The notes beneath the pieces were generated by a model. The model ran no database searches. It was not told the DNA's origin and worked only from the letters and a program-made list of their open reading frames with translations. 64,000 nucleotides of DNA, from the NCBI GenBank assembly GCA_019454045.1, contig SKCR01032783.1, positions 62,001 to 126,000 on the forward strand, written 5' to 3'. The position numbers and the translations under genes are program-made. The DNA comes from Zanthoxylum bungeanum. Taxonomy: Eukaryota > Streptophyta > Magnoliopsida > Sapindales > Rutaceae. Shown here one piece after another: positions 24,163 through 35,467 of the stretch (positions are counted from its first letter, which is position 1; each line of letters opens with the position of its first letter).

Positions 24163-25255
24163 TGTTGGTTTGCTCTAAGCTTCCCAAGATCATAAATCAA
24201 GCATGAAACAAGTGTAAATACAATCATAGGAGGTGCGGAAAAACTCACATTGATCGGTTGAGATGCTTGTGGTGATGAAAACCGAACTGCCCTCTCCATG
24301 CTCGGCAGTGGGCTGCGCAAATAGTGGACTGCACGGTGGTGGGTGGATCTCCTCCATGAAGAATCGGCCATGGACTCCATTAAAGCTCCAAGCTTTGTGA
24401 TAGTCTTCCATGCTCACGAACTCACTGCCCTATCACATTGGTATGCCTCCTAGGGTGTGCTAACACTTGGATCTTGCAACAAAATCACTCATTTCTTGTC
24501 TTCATTTTCGGTCAAACCAGTAAGAAGGAATAAGGAGATGGCCTTGAGGCCGAGAGAGATGAAGGAGGGAAAAAGGGTTCCCAAAAACGTAAAAGAGAGA
24601 GTGAGGGAAAAATAAAATGTAAGAGGTTTATATATTTTCCAAAACTTAATAAACCATTTACCAAAAACTTTTTCAAAAAGCAAAGCATTTAATGCTTTCT
24701 TTCATCTCACATCAATCAATCAAATGTCACATCACTGAAAGTGACATGTGATTTGACGTTTGATGTGACTCGTGATTTGACGCTCGATTTGACTTGCGTG
24801 CCACACTCGAATTCGAAATTCGAATGCGCTCACAAATAATCCCGGGCTCGGGTTCGCTAATTCTAAATTAACGAATTTTCCGTTGCGTCGTAATTAAATG
24901 ATTACGCCTAGCGAAATCACTATTCACGTCGCTAACTATGGATATTTAATGAGAACTATGTCATTGTGCCCTCACAACGCGCACAAGAGTAATACTAGTC
25001 TTTTACGAATTTATCGATGTCCAATCTCGATAATACTCTGACTAGGGATATTTAATGATTTATCCTTCGTGGACTGATACTGTCTCATATCATTCTTCGT
25101 CCTGGAACAAATCATAGGGACCTCTCATCATTTATACATCTAGGTGATCTAATCATAAATGATAAGAGTGCAATCTCCTTTGTCACATAGTTAATTTGTA
25201 CAACAACACCATGATCTGTACAAATAGTGACGCTATGGGTCATAATTGTCCAACA
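24163..25255 (-). repeat. 5' LTR of B, internally deleted
   Basis: Very similar to the left LTR but lacking about 960 bp in the middle. At the deletion joint there are 16 extra bases (24937-24952) copied from elsewhere in the LTR. Most of the palindrome array has been lost. Confidence 0.9.
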
Positions 25256-26676
25256 TGATGTTCACGTAGGATACTGTACTAGTACTCTTAAGTACTGCAG
25301 TCATCAGGATAAAATGACAATGTCATGTTTATCCAATTACAGAGACTAGTTACCTGACATCCGACATGTGCTTCGTACGGGGCAGACACAATTCAAGCCC
25401 CAGGCCTAGCACGTGATCATTCGATACTGGATAGACATACGCAATACTACGTATACTACGCCTGATATTGATCCTTTATTCCTGTAAGGATATTTCTGGA
25501 TAATTGGGTAGGCATGGCGCTTTGCTAGAAGCCAACCTTGTCTTGTAAATAGGTATACACGTAGTACGAGGTACTTACGTGTTCGGATAGTCCGACGACC
25601 GAATTTACTGCCAACATATCCGGGGATCTCATGGGTCGCTTCCCGAATATTCACCGATGACGTATGACTAGCACTTTTAATTAATCTGGGATTAATAAGA
25701 TGAGAGAGAAAATTAATCTGGGATTAATTGTAGAGATATTTTATCTGGGATAAAATATCATTAAAAGAGAGAGAACGATTAATTTGGAATTAATCGATTA
25801 AAAAATATATTCGATATATTAAACGAAATTGGATTTCGACGCGGAATTAAAATTAGATTTTAATTCGGGTGAACGAGTTAATTTAGAATTAATTCGTTAG
25901 CGACGTGAATAGTGATTTCGCTAGGCATAATCATTTAATTACGTTGCAACGGAAAATTCGTTAATTTGGAAATAGCGAACCCGAGCCTGAGATTGTTTGT
26001 GAGCGCATTGGCATTTTGAATTCGAGCGCGGCACGCAAGTCAAATCAAGCGTCAAATCATCAGTCACATCAAGCGTCAAATCATGTCACTTTGAGTGATG
26101 TGACAATTGATTGATTGAGTGATGTGAGTTGATGGTGGTGGTTGGCAAAACTTTATTGCCTTGACTTTTTGTATTTGATAAATCAATTATTTGATTTTTG
26201 GTAATGAAAAATTGTGTATTAGATACACAAAATCAAATACAAAAATCATTTCACTCATTCTCTCTTTTGACTCACGAAATGGAGCCATTTTTCCTCTCTT
26301 CTTCACGCCTATTTGGGCTATTTTTGTTCTGGTTATTCTGGGAAATACCGAGAGAAATGGGAAGCAAAATGTGGTGTTTTTGTGGCAAAAACATCAAGAG
26401 CTAGCACTCCGAGAGACATGCGAAGGTGATGGGGAAGTCCACCCATGAGTCGGGAATCATTTGACGAAGCTTGGAGCTTGACGAAGATGATCCAAATGGC
26501 CGAAAATGGGGACTGCAATCAGCTCACTGTCGTGAGCAGTAAGGAGGCAGAAACTGAGTTTTTATTCGTCGTAGCGTCGCTCAACCGATCGATGTGAGTA
26601 TTCCGCAACTCCCTCGTTGTATTCGCACTTGTTTCATGCTTGTTTAATGATCTTGGGACCTTAGCAAACACCAACA
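25256..26676 (+). repeat. 3' LTR of A2, right part
   Basis: Resumes the A2 LTR after B, starting with the duplicated TGATG and ending CCAACA at 26676. It contains its own palindrome array at about 25680-25975. Confidence 0.92.
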
Positions 26677-27425
26677 GAAACACTTTGATGATGATGAGCA
26701 AGCAGTTTGCATAATGCTTGGCTCTATGTCGGATGAACTTCAGAAAGCTCACGAAGATATGGATGCTCAAACCATCATTTTTCACTTGAATGAGTTATAT
26801 GCAACTTCCGTCCATACCGTGAGATTCCAAGTGTCATGTGCCTTATTTCAAACAAGGTATAAGGTTGGATCTGTTAGTGGACATGTGCTTAAGATGATTG
26901 GCCACATTGAAAAATTGGCCAACCTCGGGTTCATCATGGATCATGAGATAGGTCACGATCTAATTCTTCAGTCCTTACCAAAAGACTTCTCTAACTTTAT
27001 TATGCAGTTTCATCTGTCTAATAAAGAAGCTACTTTAGCAGAATTGCACAATCTGATAAAGCAAGTAGAGAATGACTTGAAACCGGAGCTTAAAACCTCT
27101 GTCATGCTTACGGGTACGGACTTGAAGTCACGAGGCTCAAAGAAAAAATAGGGCAAGGCCAAGGCTCCAGATCACCTAAAGCCCAATGGTAAAGTGAAGA
27201 AGAAAAGGGGAAATGGGAAATGTTTCTTTTGTGGAAAGAAGGGTCATGGGAAGAAAGACTGCAGATCATTGAAATCCAAGGAAGCTAAAGAAGCCCAAGA
27301 GGCCAAGAAGCCCAATGCTTCAGGTATGTTGTATATGATTAAACTATATTCTCAAACTCTGAACCTTTTACTTGGGTGCTTGACACCGGTTGTGCGACTC
27401 ACTTGTGTAACAATGTGCAGGGCCT
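26677..27425 (+). pseudogene. gag of element C (5'-truncated, one internal TAG)
   Basis: Frame open from the A2 border: KHFDDDEQAVCIMLGSM..., a UBN2-type Gag core of copia elements. A TAG at 27149-27151 interrupts it and the same frame continues to a zinc knuckle, CFFCGKKGHGKKDC (27220-27261), which fits CX2CX4HX4C, in a lysine-rich context. A frameshift between about 27320 and 27376 separates it from the protease. Gag would form the particle core and bind element RNA. The truncation and the stop make it inactive. Confidence 0.88.
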
Positions 27426-27724
27426 GAGAAATAGTAGGAGACTCCGTCATGGGGAGGTTGACTTACGCATGGGTAATGTAGTAAAACTGGCTGCATTGTG
27501 TGGGGACTTATTCATTAGTTTTTCCGAATGGTTTAGTTTTAGACTTAGAAGATTGTGTTTATATACCTTCTCTAGTAAAGAACATCATTTCAATTTCTTC
27601 TTTATGTAATAAAGACTTTTCATGCCTAATAAGTTGTAATGAATGTTCTATTTATTTCATTGAAATAAAATATGGAGATGGTATTTTGAATAATGGTATC
27701 TATGTCTTACAATCTAACAAATGA
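27373..27724 (+). pseudogene. Protease segment of element C
   Basis: WVLDTGCATHLC at 27373-27408 contains the aspartic protease motif DTG. The downstream protease text follows in the same frame to about 27490 and then shifts frame (27500-27724). It is followed by the GAG-pre-integrase domain. The protease would cut the polyprotein; the frameshift disables it. Confidence 0.85.
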
Positions 27725-27775
27725 TGTTCAACCTCTAATATATACAACGTTAACTCGAATAATCTCAATGAATCA

Positions 27776-28450
27776 CTTCTATGGCACAGTTGTTTAGGTC
27801 ATATAAATGAAATAAGATTAACTAAGCTACATAAGGATGGGTATTTCAGACCCTTCAAATATGAACCTTATGGAACTTGTGAGTCTTGTTTACTTGGTAA
27901 AATGACCAAATTACACTTCAAAGGTAAATGACAGCGTGCAGCGGAGACATTAGAACTCATACACTCTGATGTATGTAGACCAATGTCAGTCACCGCTAGA
28001 GGTGGATTCTCCTACTTCATTACCTTTATCGATGGTCACTCGCGATATGGGTATGTGTACCTTATGCGGTACAAATTTGAAGCCTTTGAGAAATTCAAAG
28101 ACTTCAAAGCTGAAGTAGAAAACCAGCTTAATAAAATAATTAAGTCACTAAGGTCTGAATGAGGTGGTGAATACTTAAGCGATAAATTTCAAGATTACTT
28201 GAGAGAAAATGGCATTGTTTCCCAGTGGACTCCTTCGGGAACTCCACAATATAATGGGGTCTTCGAAAGGAGAAATTGGACATTATTAGATATGGTCCAA
28301 TCAATGATGCCAGGCACGGATCTACCTCTTTCATTTTGGGGTCTTGCTTTAGAAACTGCAACACTACTACTAAACCAAGTTCCTTCCAAGACTGTTAGTC
28401 AAACACCAATGAGTTATGGTATGGGAAACGTCATAGTCTTAGTTATCTAA
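27776..28450 (+). pseudogene. Integrase segment of element C
   Basis: GAG-pre-integrase motif LWHSCLGH at 27779, then CESCLLGK. Integrase core aspartates lie in LIHSDV (about 27950) and FIDGHSRYG (about 28025), and the glutamate in GVFERRN (about 28258-28278). Stops are TGA at 27929-27931 and 28160-28162; the second sits at the arginine of the usual RGGEY motif. A one-base loss near 28408 shifts the frame to that of reverse transcriptase. Confidence 0.87.
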
Positions 28451-30416
28451 GAGTTTGGGGATGTGACGCATATGTTAAGCTCACACAAACTAACAAATTG
28501 GATGATAGGGTAGTTAAATGTAAGTTTATAGGATATGCCTTGAACTCAAGAGCATACGTATTCTACGTCCCAAATGAACCAAGAACATTTGTCTCACGAA
28601 ATGTTAAATTTCTAGATGATGAATTCCTTCTCAAGAAATATAGTGGGAGTAGACTTGACCTCGATGAGGTACAAGAAGAACAAACTAACATAGAACTAAA
28701 CCTCAGGCCCCTCAAAAGGGCAGCGACGGAACAAACACAAGGTTATGAACTTAGAAGGTCTGGTAGGGAAAGATATGAGCCTGAAAGATATGGTTTCCAT
28801 ATTGATGAGGAACATGATCAAATCATTGATAATGACGATCCCACCAGTTATGATGAAGCAATGCATGAAATTGATTCAGTCAAGTGGCTTGAGGCCATGA
28901 AATCCGAAATAGACTCTATGTATCAGAATAAAGTCTGGGACTTGGTGGATGCACCAGAAGGGATAAAACCCATAGGATGCAAATGGATTTACAAGCGTAA
29001 AACTGATGCAGAAGGCAACATCCAAACCTATAAGGCTAGGTTGGTTGCGAAAGGTTATAGATAAATCCAAGGAATTGACTATGACGAAACCTCCTCGCAT
29101 GTTGCAATGATAAATTCCATTCAAATTTTACTGGCACTAGCTGCACACTTTGATTATGAGATTTGGCAGATGGATGTCAAAACAGCTTTCCTTAATGGGA
29201 ACCTCGTAGAGGAAGTCTATATGAAACAACCTGAGGGGTTTGCATCTAAAGATGATCATAATGAAGTATGCAAGCTTAAACGATCCATTTATGGACTCAA
29301 GCAAGCCTCCAGAAGTTGGAATATACGATTTGATGAGACAATCAAAGAATTTGACTTCATTAAAAATGTAGACGAGCCTTGTGTTTATAGGAAAAGTAGT
29401 GGGAGTGCTGTTGTGTTTCTTGTATTATATATCGATGACATATTAATCATCGGGAATGATATTCCCATGATACAAGCCACCAAGCAATGGTTATCTCAGA
29501 ATTTCTCCATGAAAGATTTGGGAGAAGCAGCCTACATCCTCGGCATTAAGATCTATCGTGATAGATCTAAGAGGTTGTTATGACTTTATCAATCTACATA
29601 CATAGATAAAGTTCTGAAAAGATTCAAAATGGAAGATTCCAAAAGAGGAAATTTACCTACTTGTCATGGAATCAAATTATCTAAGGAGCAATGTCCTACT
29701 CCTTCAGATAGAGAGCGTATGAGTAGGATCCTTTATGCTTCAGCAATAGAATCGAGCATGTACGCCATGCTATGTACAAGACCTGATGTCTCTTATGCTC
29801 TTAGCATAACGACCAGGTATCGGGCAAAACCTGGTGAGCAACACTAGACAGCTGTGAAAACAATCCTCAATTATCTAAGTAGAACTAAGGATGTGTTTTT
29901 GATATACGGAGATTGTTCTGAGATGAAAGTCATTGGTTACTGTGATGCGAGCTTTCAGACCGATATGGATGACAACATATCACAAACAGAATATCTGTTT
30001 ACTTTGAATTACGGTGCTTTCAGTTGGAAAAGCTCAAAGCAGTCAACTACAGCGGACTCCACCACTGAAGTCGAGTATATTGCAGCATCTGAGGTAGCTA
30101 AAGAAACAATCTAGATAAAGAAGTTCATCACGGAGCTGGAAGTGCTTCCCGCGATAAAGAATGGCGTCACGATGTACTGTGACAACACGGGCGCCATTGC
30201 TCAATCAAAGGAACCAAGGTCCCACCAGAAATCCAAGCATGTACTCAAGCGATTTCATCTCATCAAGGAGATTGTTGAGAGAAAATAAGTTATTATAGAG
30301 AAAATACCCACAGAAGATAATCTTGCAGATTCTCTGACTAAAGGGTTGACTCAACAAAAGCATGATAGGCACACTAAAGAGTATGATGTCCAGATTCATA
30401 CTAGTTGGCTATATTG
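28451..30416 (+). pseudogene. Reverse transcriptase and RNase H of element C
   Basis: A single frame from 28498 to about 30416 with no frameshift. It holds the linker, the reverse transcriptase start (KARLVAKGY), QMDVKTAFLNG (29170-29202), the catalytic YIDD (29431-29442), and RNase H segments such as GYCDASF and the later YCDNTGAI. Stops at 29062-29064 (TAA), 29581-29583 (TGA), 29845-29847 (TAG), 30112-30114 (TAG) and about 30286 (TAA) break it. It is the best preserved pol in the window and still inactive. Confidence 0.9.
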
Positions 30417-30428
30417 CAAGTGGAAGAT
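30416..30428 (+). other. Polypurine tract of element C
   Basis: Purine-rich GCAAGTGGAAGAT immediately before the TGTAAG start of the 3' LTR. Confidence 0.8.
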
Positions 30429-30536
30429 TGTAAGAGATATGCCCTATACCCAACTTATGGATGGGCTATATGTACATGTATTTGTAATATTTTTCATTAA
30501 TTAATAAAATGGAAATCATTATTATACGTATCTTAC
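30429..30536 (+). repeat. 3' LTR of element C, left part
   Basis: Starts TGTAAGAGATATGCCC. It is interrupted after 108 bp by element D, directly after the TSD CTTAC (30532-30536). The continuation is at 37277. Confidence 0.85.
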
Positions 30537-32343
30537 TGATGAGTGATAAATGTATCACTATTTCCCACTCATTTAACTTGATATTTTGTATAGTTTCTTG
30601 AGTTTTGTGAATATTTTGATGTGTTTTGTGTTATTTTGTAGATAAATAAAGTTTCAGGACATTCTGGAGGTGATTTGAAACAAAACTGTGAAATTTGGTG
30701 AAATTTGGCCAAAAGGGTATTTTGGTAATTTTGGGCGTCTCGACACAAGGGTATTTTGGTAATTTTGGACATCCCGACACTGAAATAAAGTTCCAAGACA
30801 TTCTGGAGGTGATTTGGAGCAAAACTGTGAAATTTGACGAAAAGGGTATTTTGGTAATTTTGGGCGTCCCGACACCGAGGGTATTTTGGTAATTGCACCA
30901 CCATGCCACATGTCAAAAATTCAACGAGCCGTCTTTTTTAGCACACCATGCCACGTGTCGAAAATTCAGCTATCCAAAAAAATAATAATAAAATAATAAA
31001 ATAATTAAAAAATAAAATCAGAAAATAATAATAAAAATTAGATTTTTTTGCCTATAAATAGATTTCGAATTTTTAGTTTCAAATGTACCAAATCCTCTGT
31101 AAATACTTATATAATAGAGAGTTCTTCATATTTTCTTCATATATTCAGTTTTATTTACGCTTTGTAGTAGTAATTCTATTCAACCATGAGGGAGTAACCT
31201 CACCATGTGAGGTAATAAGGTAATTCTTTTACTTTTGCTTTTTAGATTAATCTCCCTTAAAAAATAATATATAAACTATTTAAAATTTGAATTAATAAAA
31301 AGATACTGCCATTCTAGGTCGGTTGGTTATTCAATTCAAACTGGTTAAACCTGACTTAATGAGGATACCGCCATTCTAGGTCGGTTGGTTTAAGTTTATA
31401 TTTCTGTTCCGCCTTATGGCTGGTATATTTGAATTTGACTTAATCAGGATACCGCCATTCCGGACGGTTGGTTTAAAATATCACAAGATTATATATTATA
31501 TTATTGGGAGATATCTAAATAGTAAATAGTAGAAGTTAATTCCTTTTACCTTAGCATTTCTTTTTATTACTTTTCAGTAATTTCATTTTATGTCTTTTAA
31601 GTTTTTATTAGTTTTAGCTATGTAATGTAACTAAATTAAATATCTAGGGTTGTGATAAAATCTAATATAACCGGTTTTAAAATGGTTAGATTATAGTTTG
31701 AGTAATTTAAAAGAGTTATTTATTGAGTCATAATCTTAATGCCTTTTTATTAATTGGCCATTAATAAAATTGATTTAGATAAACTTAAAATGAACTAGAC
31801 ATAGGGATTTTAAGTTATAGACCACAGACTCAATAACCCACGATCTTCCTTAAGGATAGATAACCCTTTTAATAGATTTCCTTACAGGATAGGAATATAC
31901 CTGTTGGGCGGGGGTAGTCATAATTGGAACTCAATCTTAATGAATCTAGGTAATTTAATTGACATAGACATATGATTCAATTGGATTATACTAGGTATTT
32001 GTAAATGATCATTCGGAAGAGGCTTTTACATAATTTAGTGTTCCAGATTAATAATTCAATAATTTACCCAACTATGATATAACTACTTCATCTTTTAATT
32101 AATATTGGAAGAATTCACAACCCTATATAGTTTTAATCTTCATTAATCTTCTTTCAATTTCTTTTACTTGTTTTTAGAATCATCATCCTTTCAAATCAAT
32201 CAATCATCTTATTAGATATTTGTAAATAAATAGTATCAACAATTAATAACAACAGTAGGAATTAAGTCCTCATGGGATCGATATTTTTATATTACTTGAA
32301 CGATACGTGCGCTTGCGTTATACGTGTGTGTTTACGCCGGTCA
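30537..32343 (+). repeat. 5' LTR of element D
   Basis: 1,807 bp, TGATGAG...CGGTCA. U3 has a tandem duplication (30643-30784 and 30783-30900), one G-box (30952-30957) and a TATA box (31053-31060). Downstream, the word CCGCCATTCTAGGTCGGTTG or a variant occurs three times at 31305-31465. Confidence 0.95.
31053..31060 (+). promoter_or_regulatory. TATA box of the D 5' LTR
   Basis: TATAAATA about 100 bp after the G-box. The same box is in the 3' LTR at 35987-35994. Confidence 0.7.
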
Positions 32344-32349
32344 AGTTTT

Positions 32350-32367
32350 TGGCGCCGTTGCCGGGGA
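32350..32367 (+). other. Primer binding site of D (tRNA-Asp)
   Basis: TGGCGCCGTTGCCGGGGA, six bases after the LTR. It is complementary to the 3' end of plant tRNA-Asp(GTC), as used by Athila-type elements. Confidence 0.9.
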
Positions 32368-32481
32368 CTTATATTTCTTGAGTTATTAATTTTGAAGCTA
32401 TCTAATTTACTTGTATCTAATTTTCTTTGTTTTTTATCTGCAATTTTTATTTCTTTCTCTTATTTTCAGGTGATTAAAAAA

Positions 32482-33702
32482 ATGGAACATTTTGAAAAAT
32501 TACAAGCTTTACTAGAAGAAGATACACCCCAAATCCAGGAGCAACAGTCTAGTTTTCTGAGGCCTGTTGTCCAACACAACAATTATCACTGGAATTCAGA
32601 ATCAAGCAATTCTACATTTGCTCAACAGAATGAAATGGGGAGATGTGTAATTTGTGATGGTAACCACCCGAGCGATCAATGTATATACCTTTCAGAGTGG
32701 CAGAATTATTGGAATCAACCAAGGTATGTAGAATCATCACATTTTCCATCTTATCCACCATCTATCTACGATCTTCATCATGAACCAGATCCATCAGAGA
32801 AAGATCAGTTGAATGACATGCTCAAAGATTTGTTCGAGGAACGGGAAGCTCAATTTGAAGCACAAATACAAAGGCAAGCAGCGTCTATACAGAGAATGAC
32901 AGATCAAGTTAGACAATTAACAGAGAACCTGAATCACATATCTCACGGAGCAAATTCAAATACTACTGAAGAAGCCTTTGAATATACTGAGATTCATCAT
33001 GACATCATAACAGAGGACAAGGCTGAGCAGTATCAAGAATCAGAGGTATCAGTTCAGGAACCTGCACCAACAAAGTCTCAATTTGATTTTTATTATTCTG
33101 ACTCTAACGAGGATGAAGAAGCTGAGTTACTTGTACCAACTGCACCAACACGGAAGGATGAAACTTTCCATCCTCAGAATGCAGATCTTGGAGATTCCAT
33201 TGCACAAATGTTTGAAGAAGATCTACTTGAGCCAATCAGATCAGAGGATGAAGACCTAAAATCTGACATTTCTTTTCATCCTCAGGTTGAAAATTTTGAA
33301 GCATGTATTTCACAGATGACAGATGAAGAGTTGAATACGGAAATTTTAAAATTCATCTGTGAAGAAAAGGTGGAGCAAGAAGAGGAGCAAATGTCTGACA
33401 AAATTGAAAATCCAGAGCATTCAGGAGAAACATCGCTGTATCGGGGAGTACAAATCAGAGATATCCCCAAGAAGCTTGATAGAATGGAACTTCCATTCCA
33501 AATCAAACACCATACAAGACCTCCTGATCTTCTTTCTTTCTTTTCAGGAATCACTGGAACAACAAAAGTTAAAAAGGTGGCACGAGCACTGAATGGGACA
33601 AAATTCTTTTTACCACCTTACCGTTGGAAGAGACCCTTCAAAAGCAACGCACATGGGAATGTCTTTAATCGGACATCCAAAACGACGCTGAAACCACCTT
33701 GA
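32482..33702 (+). CDS. Gag-like protein of non-autonomous element D (406 aa)
   Basis: An intact frame. I place the start at the ATG at 32482 because the upstream open frame runs through the primer site and LTR. Residues about 54-66 form a knuckle, CVICDGNHPSDQC (CX2CX3HX4C), the short-spaced form I associate with Athila/Tat Gag proteins. A probable coiled coil follows (about 100-155, DQLNDMLKDLFEEREAQFEA), then a very acidic region (about 165-330). The C-terminus is basic and aromatic (about 340-406). It lacks enzymatic motifs. It may bind or package element RNA, but the acidic half and the C-terminus are not familiar to me and could be a remodelled or fused piece. Its survival without stops, next to a region with no other gene, suggests recent activity or simply youth. 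Confidence 0.7.
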   Translation: MEHFEKLQALLEEDTPQIQEQQSSFLRPVVQHNNYHWNSESSNSTFAQQNEMGRCVICDGNHPSDQCIYLSEWQNYWNQPRYVESSHFPSYPPSIYDLHHEPDPSEKDQLNDMLKDLFEEREAQFEAQIQRQAASIQRMTDQVRQLTENLNHISHGANSNTTEEAFEYTEIHHDIITEDKAEQYQESEVSVQEPAPTKSQFDFYYSDSNEDEEAELLVPTAPTRKDETFHPQNADLGDSIAQMFEEDLLEPIRSEDEDLKSDISFHPQVENFEACISQMTDEELNTEILKFICEEKVEQEEEQMSDKIENPEHSGETSLYRGVQIRDIPKKLDRMELPFQIKHHTRPPDLLSFFSGITGTTKVKKVARALNGTKFFLPPYRWKRPFKSNAHGNVFNRTSKTTLKPP

Positions 33703-35467
33703 CAGATATATTTCAGTCACGTCTGGCTGAAGACAAAAAATTTAGCGCTAGCAGGGAGGCAACCCATTTAACCAGGTATGATCTTCTAAACTCTTCTTTT
33801 ACTATTTAAGACATTGGGGACAATGTCTCATTTAGGTTTGGGGGTGAGGAATAGTTAATAGTACTTTTTGTATTGTGTTTTTATTTTTAGTCCAAAATTT
33901 TTCGAAAAATACAAAAAAAATCAAAAAAATTTTAAAAACAAAGGGCATATTTAAAGCTAGGTGATGGTTTGGTGTATTCCTTCACTCACTACCTTTTTAT
34001 AAGGAAAAGCTGTGGAGGCACCTAGATAATCATTCACTTGTAGCGTGTTGTGACAGACTAGTTTGGAGGACTCATTGTTTATTCCTGACAACAAGCGATA
34101 AGAGCCTAAGGGGCTTGGGTATTTAAGTGAGCCTCGCTCCACATTCCCTCTGGGGAATCTACAACGGGAAGTCCATTCGACAGTTAGTCACACACCATAA
34201 ATTCGTTGGCACATACCATAAGGTATAAAAAAGGTGTGTTCACTTGGTCGCTTGAACCCTTGAGTGGGGAGTCCTAGTTGTGAACAATCCTTCGTCAGCG
34301 AGAGCCTTTGAAAAAAAAAACATGTAAATTATAGTTTTATGACTAGTAGAAATATGTGGTTGTTATGTTGACTAAAAAGATGAAATTGGTAAGAAATAGA
34401 TGTGTAAGGAATTTCCACTCCTGAGACGTATTTCAAACCTAATTCAAAACAAGTTAATTTTTGTTTATTCACTTTTGAATTATTAAATCTGTAAATTCTC
34501 CATAAAACTGACTAAAATGAATCTTCATATACTTAGTTGGCAGATATTATCAACATGCATAGTAACATACGGACATAGGATAAAATTGAAAAGATTGTAA
34601 TATTCAGTGCTATAGTTTAATTGGAGAAGCATCTCAAAAAAAAATAATGGAATAATAAAAAAAAATGTCTGAGATCTGAGTTATTAAGTCTGTAAGGGTA
34701 TTTTAATACCTAATGCCCTAAAACCAACTGGTTTGGGAGTCATTGGCCCAAAGCTCGCTACATGGATCAAAAATGATGAAAAATTTATATATATGTATAT
34801 ATATCTGAAGTCTGAGTAATTAAGTCCTTAGGGGTGTCTTAACACCTGATGCCCTAAAGCCAACTGGTTTGGGAGTCACCGACCTAAAGCTCGCTACATA
34901 GATGGAAGATATTGTATATAAATAAAAAATAGAGAAAAAAATCAAAGAAAAAATCAGAAAAATCAGAAAATTTATTCCATTACTACAAAAAGATGTGAAT
35001 TCTGATAAAACTTTAGGACAAAAATATTACTCTCTTATCAACTGCACTTATGACCGTTGTGGGCAAAAATGAGTTGTTTAATATTTTGTTGGCTGTGTAT
35101 ATGAAGAATGGTAAAAATAATCGGAGAATTTACTTATTTAGTAATTTAGAATGAAATAAAACAACTACTAAACTTGGAGTAGAAGTTTCATCTAATGAGT
35201 CACTGACTTCTTTATTCTCTTTTCTCTTGTCTTTTTGCTTTTGTATGCATTAGTTTCACTTCATTTTTACTTTTATAAAATGTTTGTGGGTATCATTGCT
35301 GTAAACCTTCACGAGACTACAACTCGTCCACTAGGGACACCTAGGGGTTTAAAGGCTTGTTGCATATGCTAAATGCAATCGTGATCCCTACGAAAGTGGC
35401 TTAGTTAAAATTTTATTATGTTATTTTATTTTGCTCGAGGACTAGCAAAATGTTAGGTTTGGGGGTG
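33703..35467 (+). other. 3' noncoding region of D with an internal PPT-like tract
   Basis: Just after the stop comes TTTAGCGCT...GGGAGGCAACCC (about 33741-33769), a phrase I know from the region after integrase in Athila-like elements, then GACATTGGGGACAATGTC and a PPT-like TAGGTTTGGGGGTG (about 33832-33846). Two tandem copies of a block of about 100 bp follow (34677-34771 and 34811-34908; shared GCCAACTGGTTTGGGAGTCA-like wording). The true polypurine tract is at 35453-35467. No gene is seen. Confidence 0.75.
35453..35467 (+). other. Polypurine tract of D
   Basis: TTAGGTTTGGGGGTG directly before the 3' LTR start TGATGAG. Confidence 0.9.

Larger units (their letters stand above)
16308..25255 (-). 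mobile_element. Ty1/copia element B (antisense, two LTRs, TSD TGATG)
   Basis: An 8.9-kb antisense member of the A family inserted into the A2 3' LTR. TSD TGATG at 16303-16307 and 25256-25260. The 3' LTR is on the left (16308-18359) and the 5' LTR on the right (24163-25255, about 960 bp shorter through an internal deletion). Order on the antisense strand: primer site, leader, ruined gag and pol, polypurine tract. Removing it restores the A2 LTR text exactly. Confidence 0.95.
11968..26676 (+). mobile_element. Ty1/copia element A2 (5' part outside window, 3' LTR split by B)
   Basis: Sister copy of A1. It resumes at 11968 at the point equal to about 5047 in A1, runs through ruined gag and pol to a polypurine tract (15661-15672), and ends with a 3' LTR (15673-16307 plus 25256-26676, CCAACA at the end). 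The element lies in the gag of C; the bases after it are GAAAC, the expected TSD, whose partner would be left of the window with the A2 5' LTR. Confidence 0.85.
26677..30428 (+). mobile_element. Ty1/copia element C, internal region (5' end displaced by A2)
   Basis: A copia element of a different lineage from A/B/E, with a recognisable gag-pol. It begins abruptly inside gag at the A2 border, in frame, so its 5' gag and 5' LTR should be left of the window beyond A2. A polypurine tract ends at 30428 and the 3' LTR follows. The coding region has only about two frameshifts and about eight stops. Confidence 0.9.

Noticed and set aside
594..26676. A1 and A2 as one element whose two LTRs are 594-2670 and 15673-26676
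   Set aside because: The internal region is present twice (5050-7912 and 11968-15380), and the flanks CATCT and GAAAC do not match. Two separate copies, nested through D''/D', explain the order better.
30569..30916. Minus-strand frames with a repeated PKLPKYP pattern in both D LTRs (also 35500-35847)
   Set aside because: They are reverse readings of the tandemly duplicated U3 and have no independent support.
32272..32481. Upstream extension of the D open frame (476 codons in total)
   Set aside because: It runs through the LTR end and the tRNA-Asp primer site, and the first good methionine in the gag position is at 32482.
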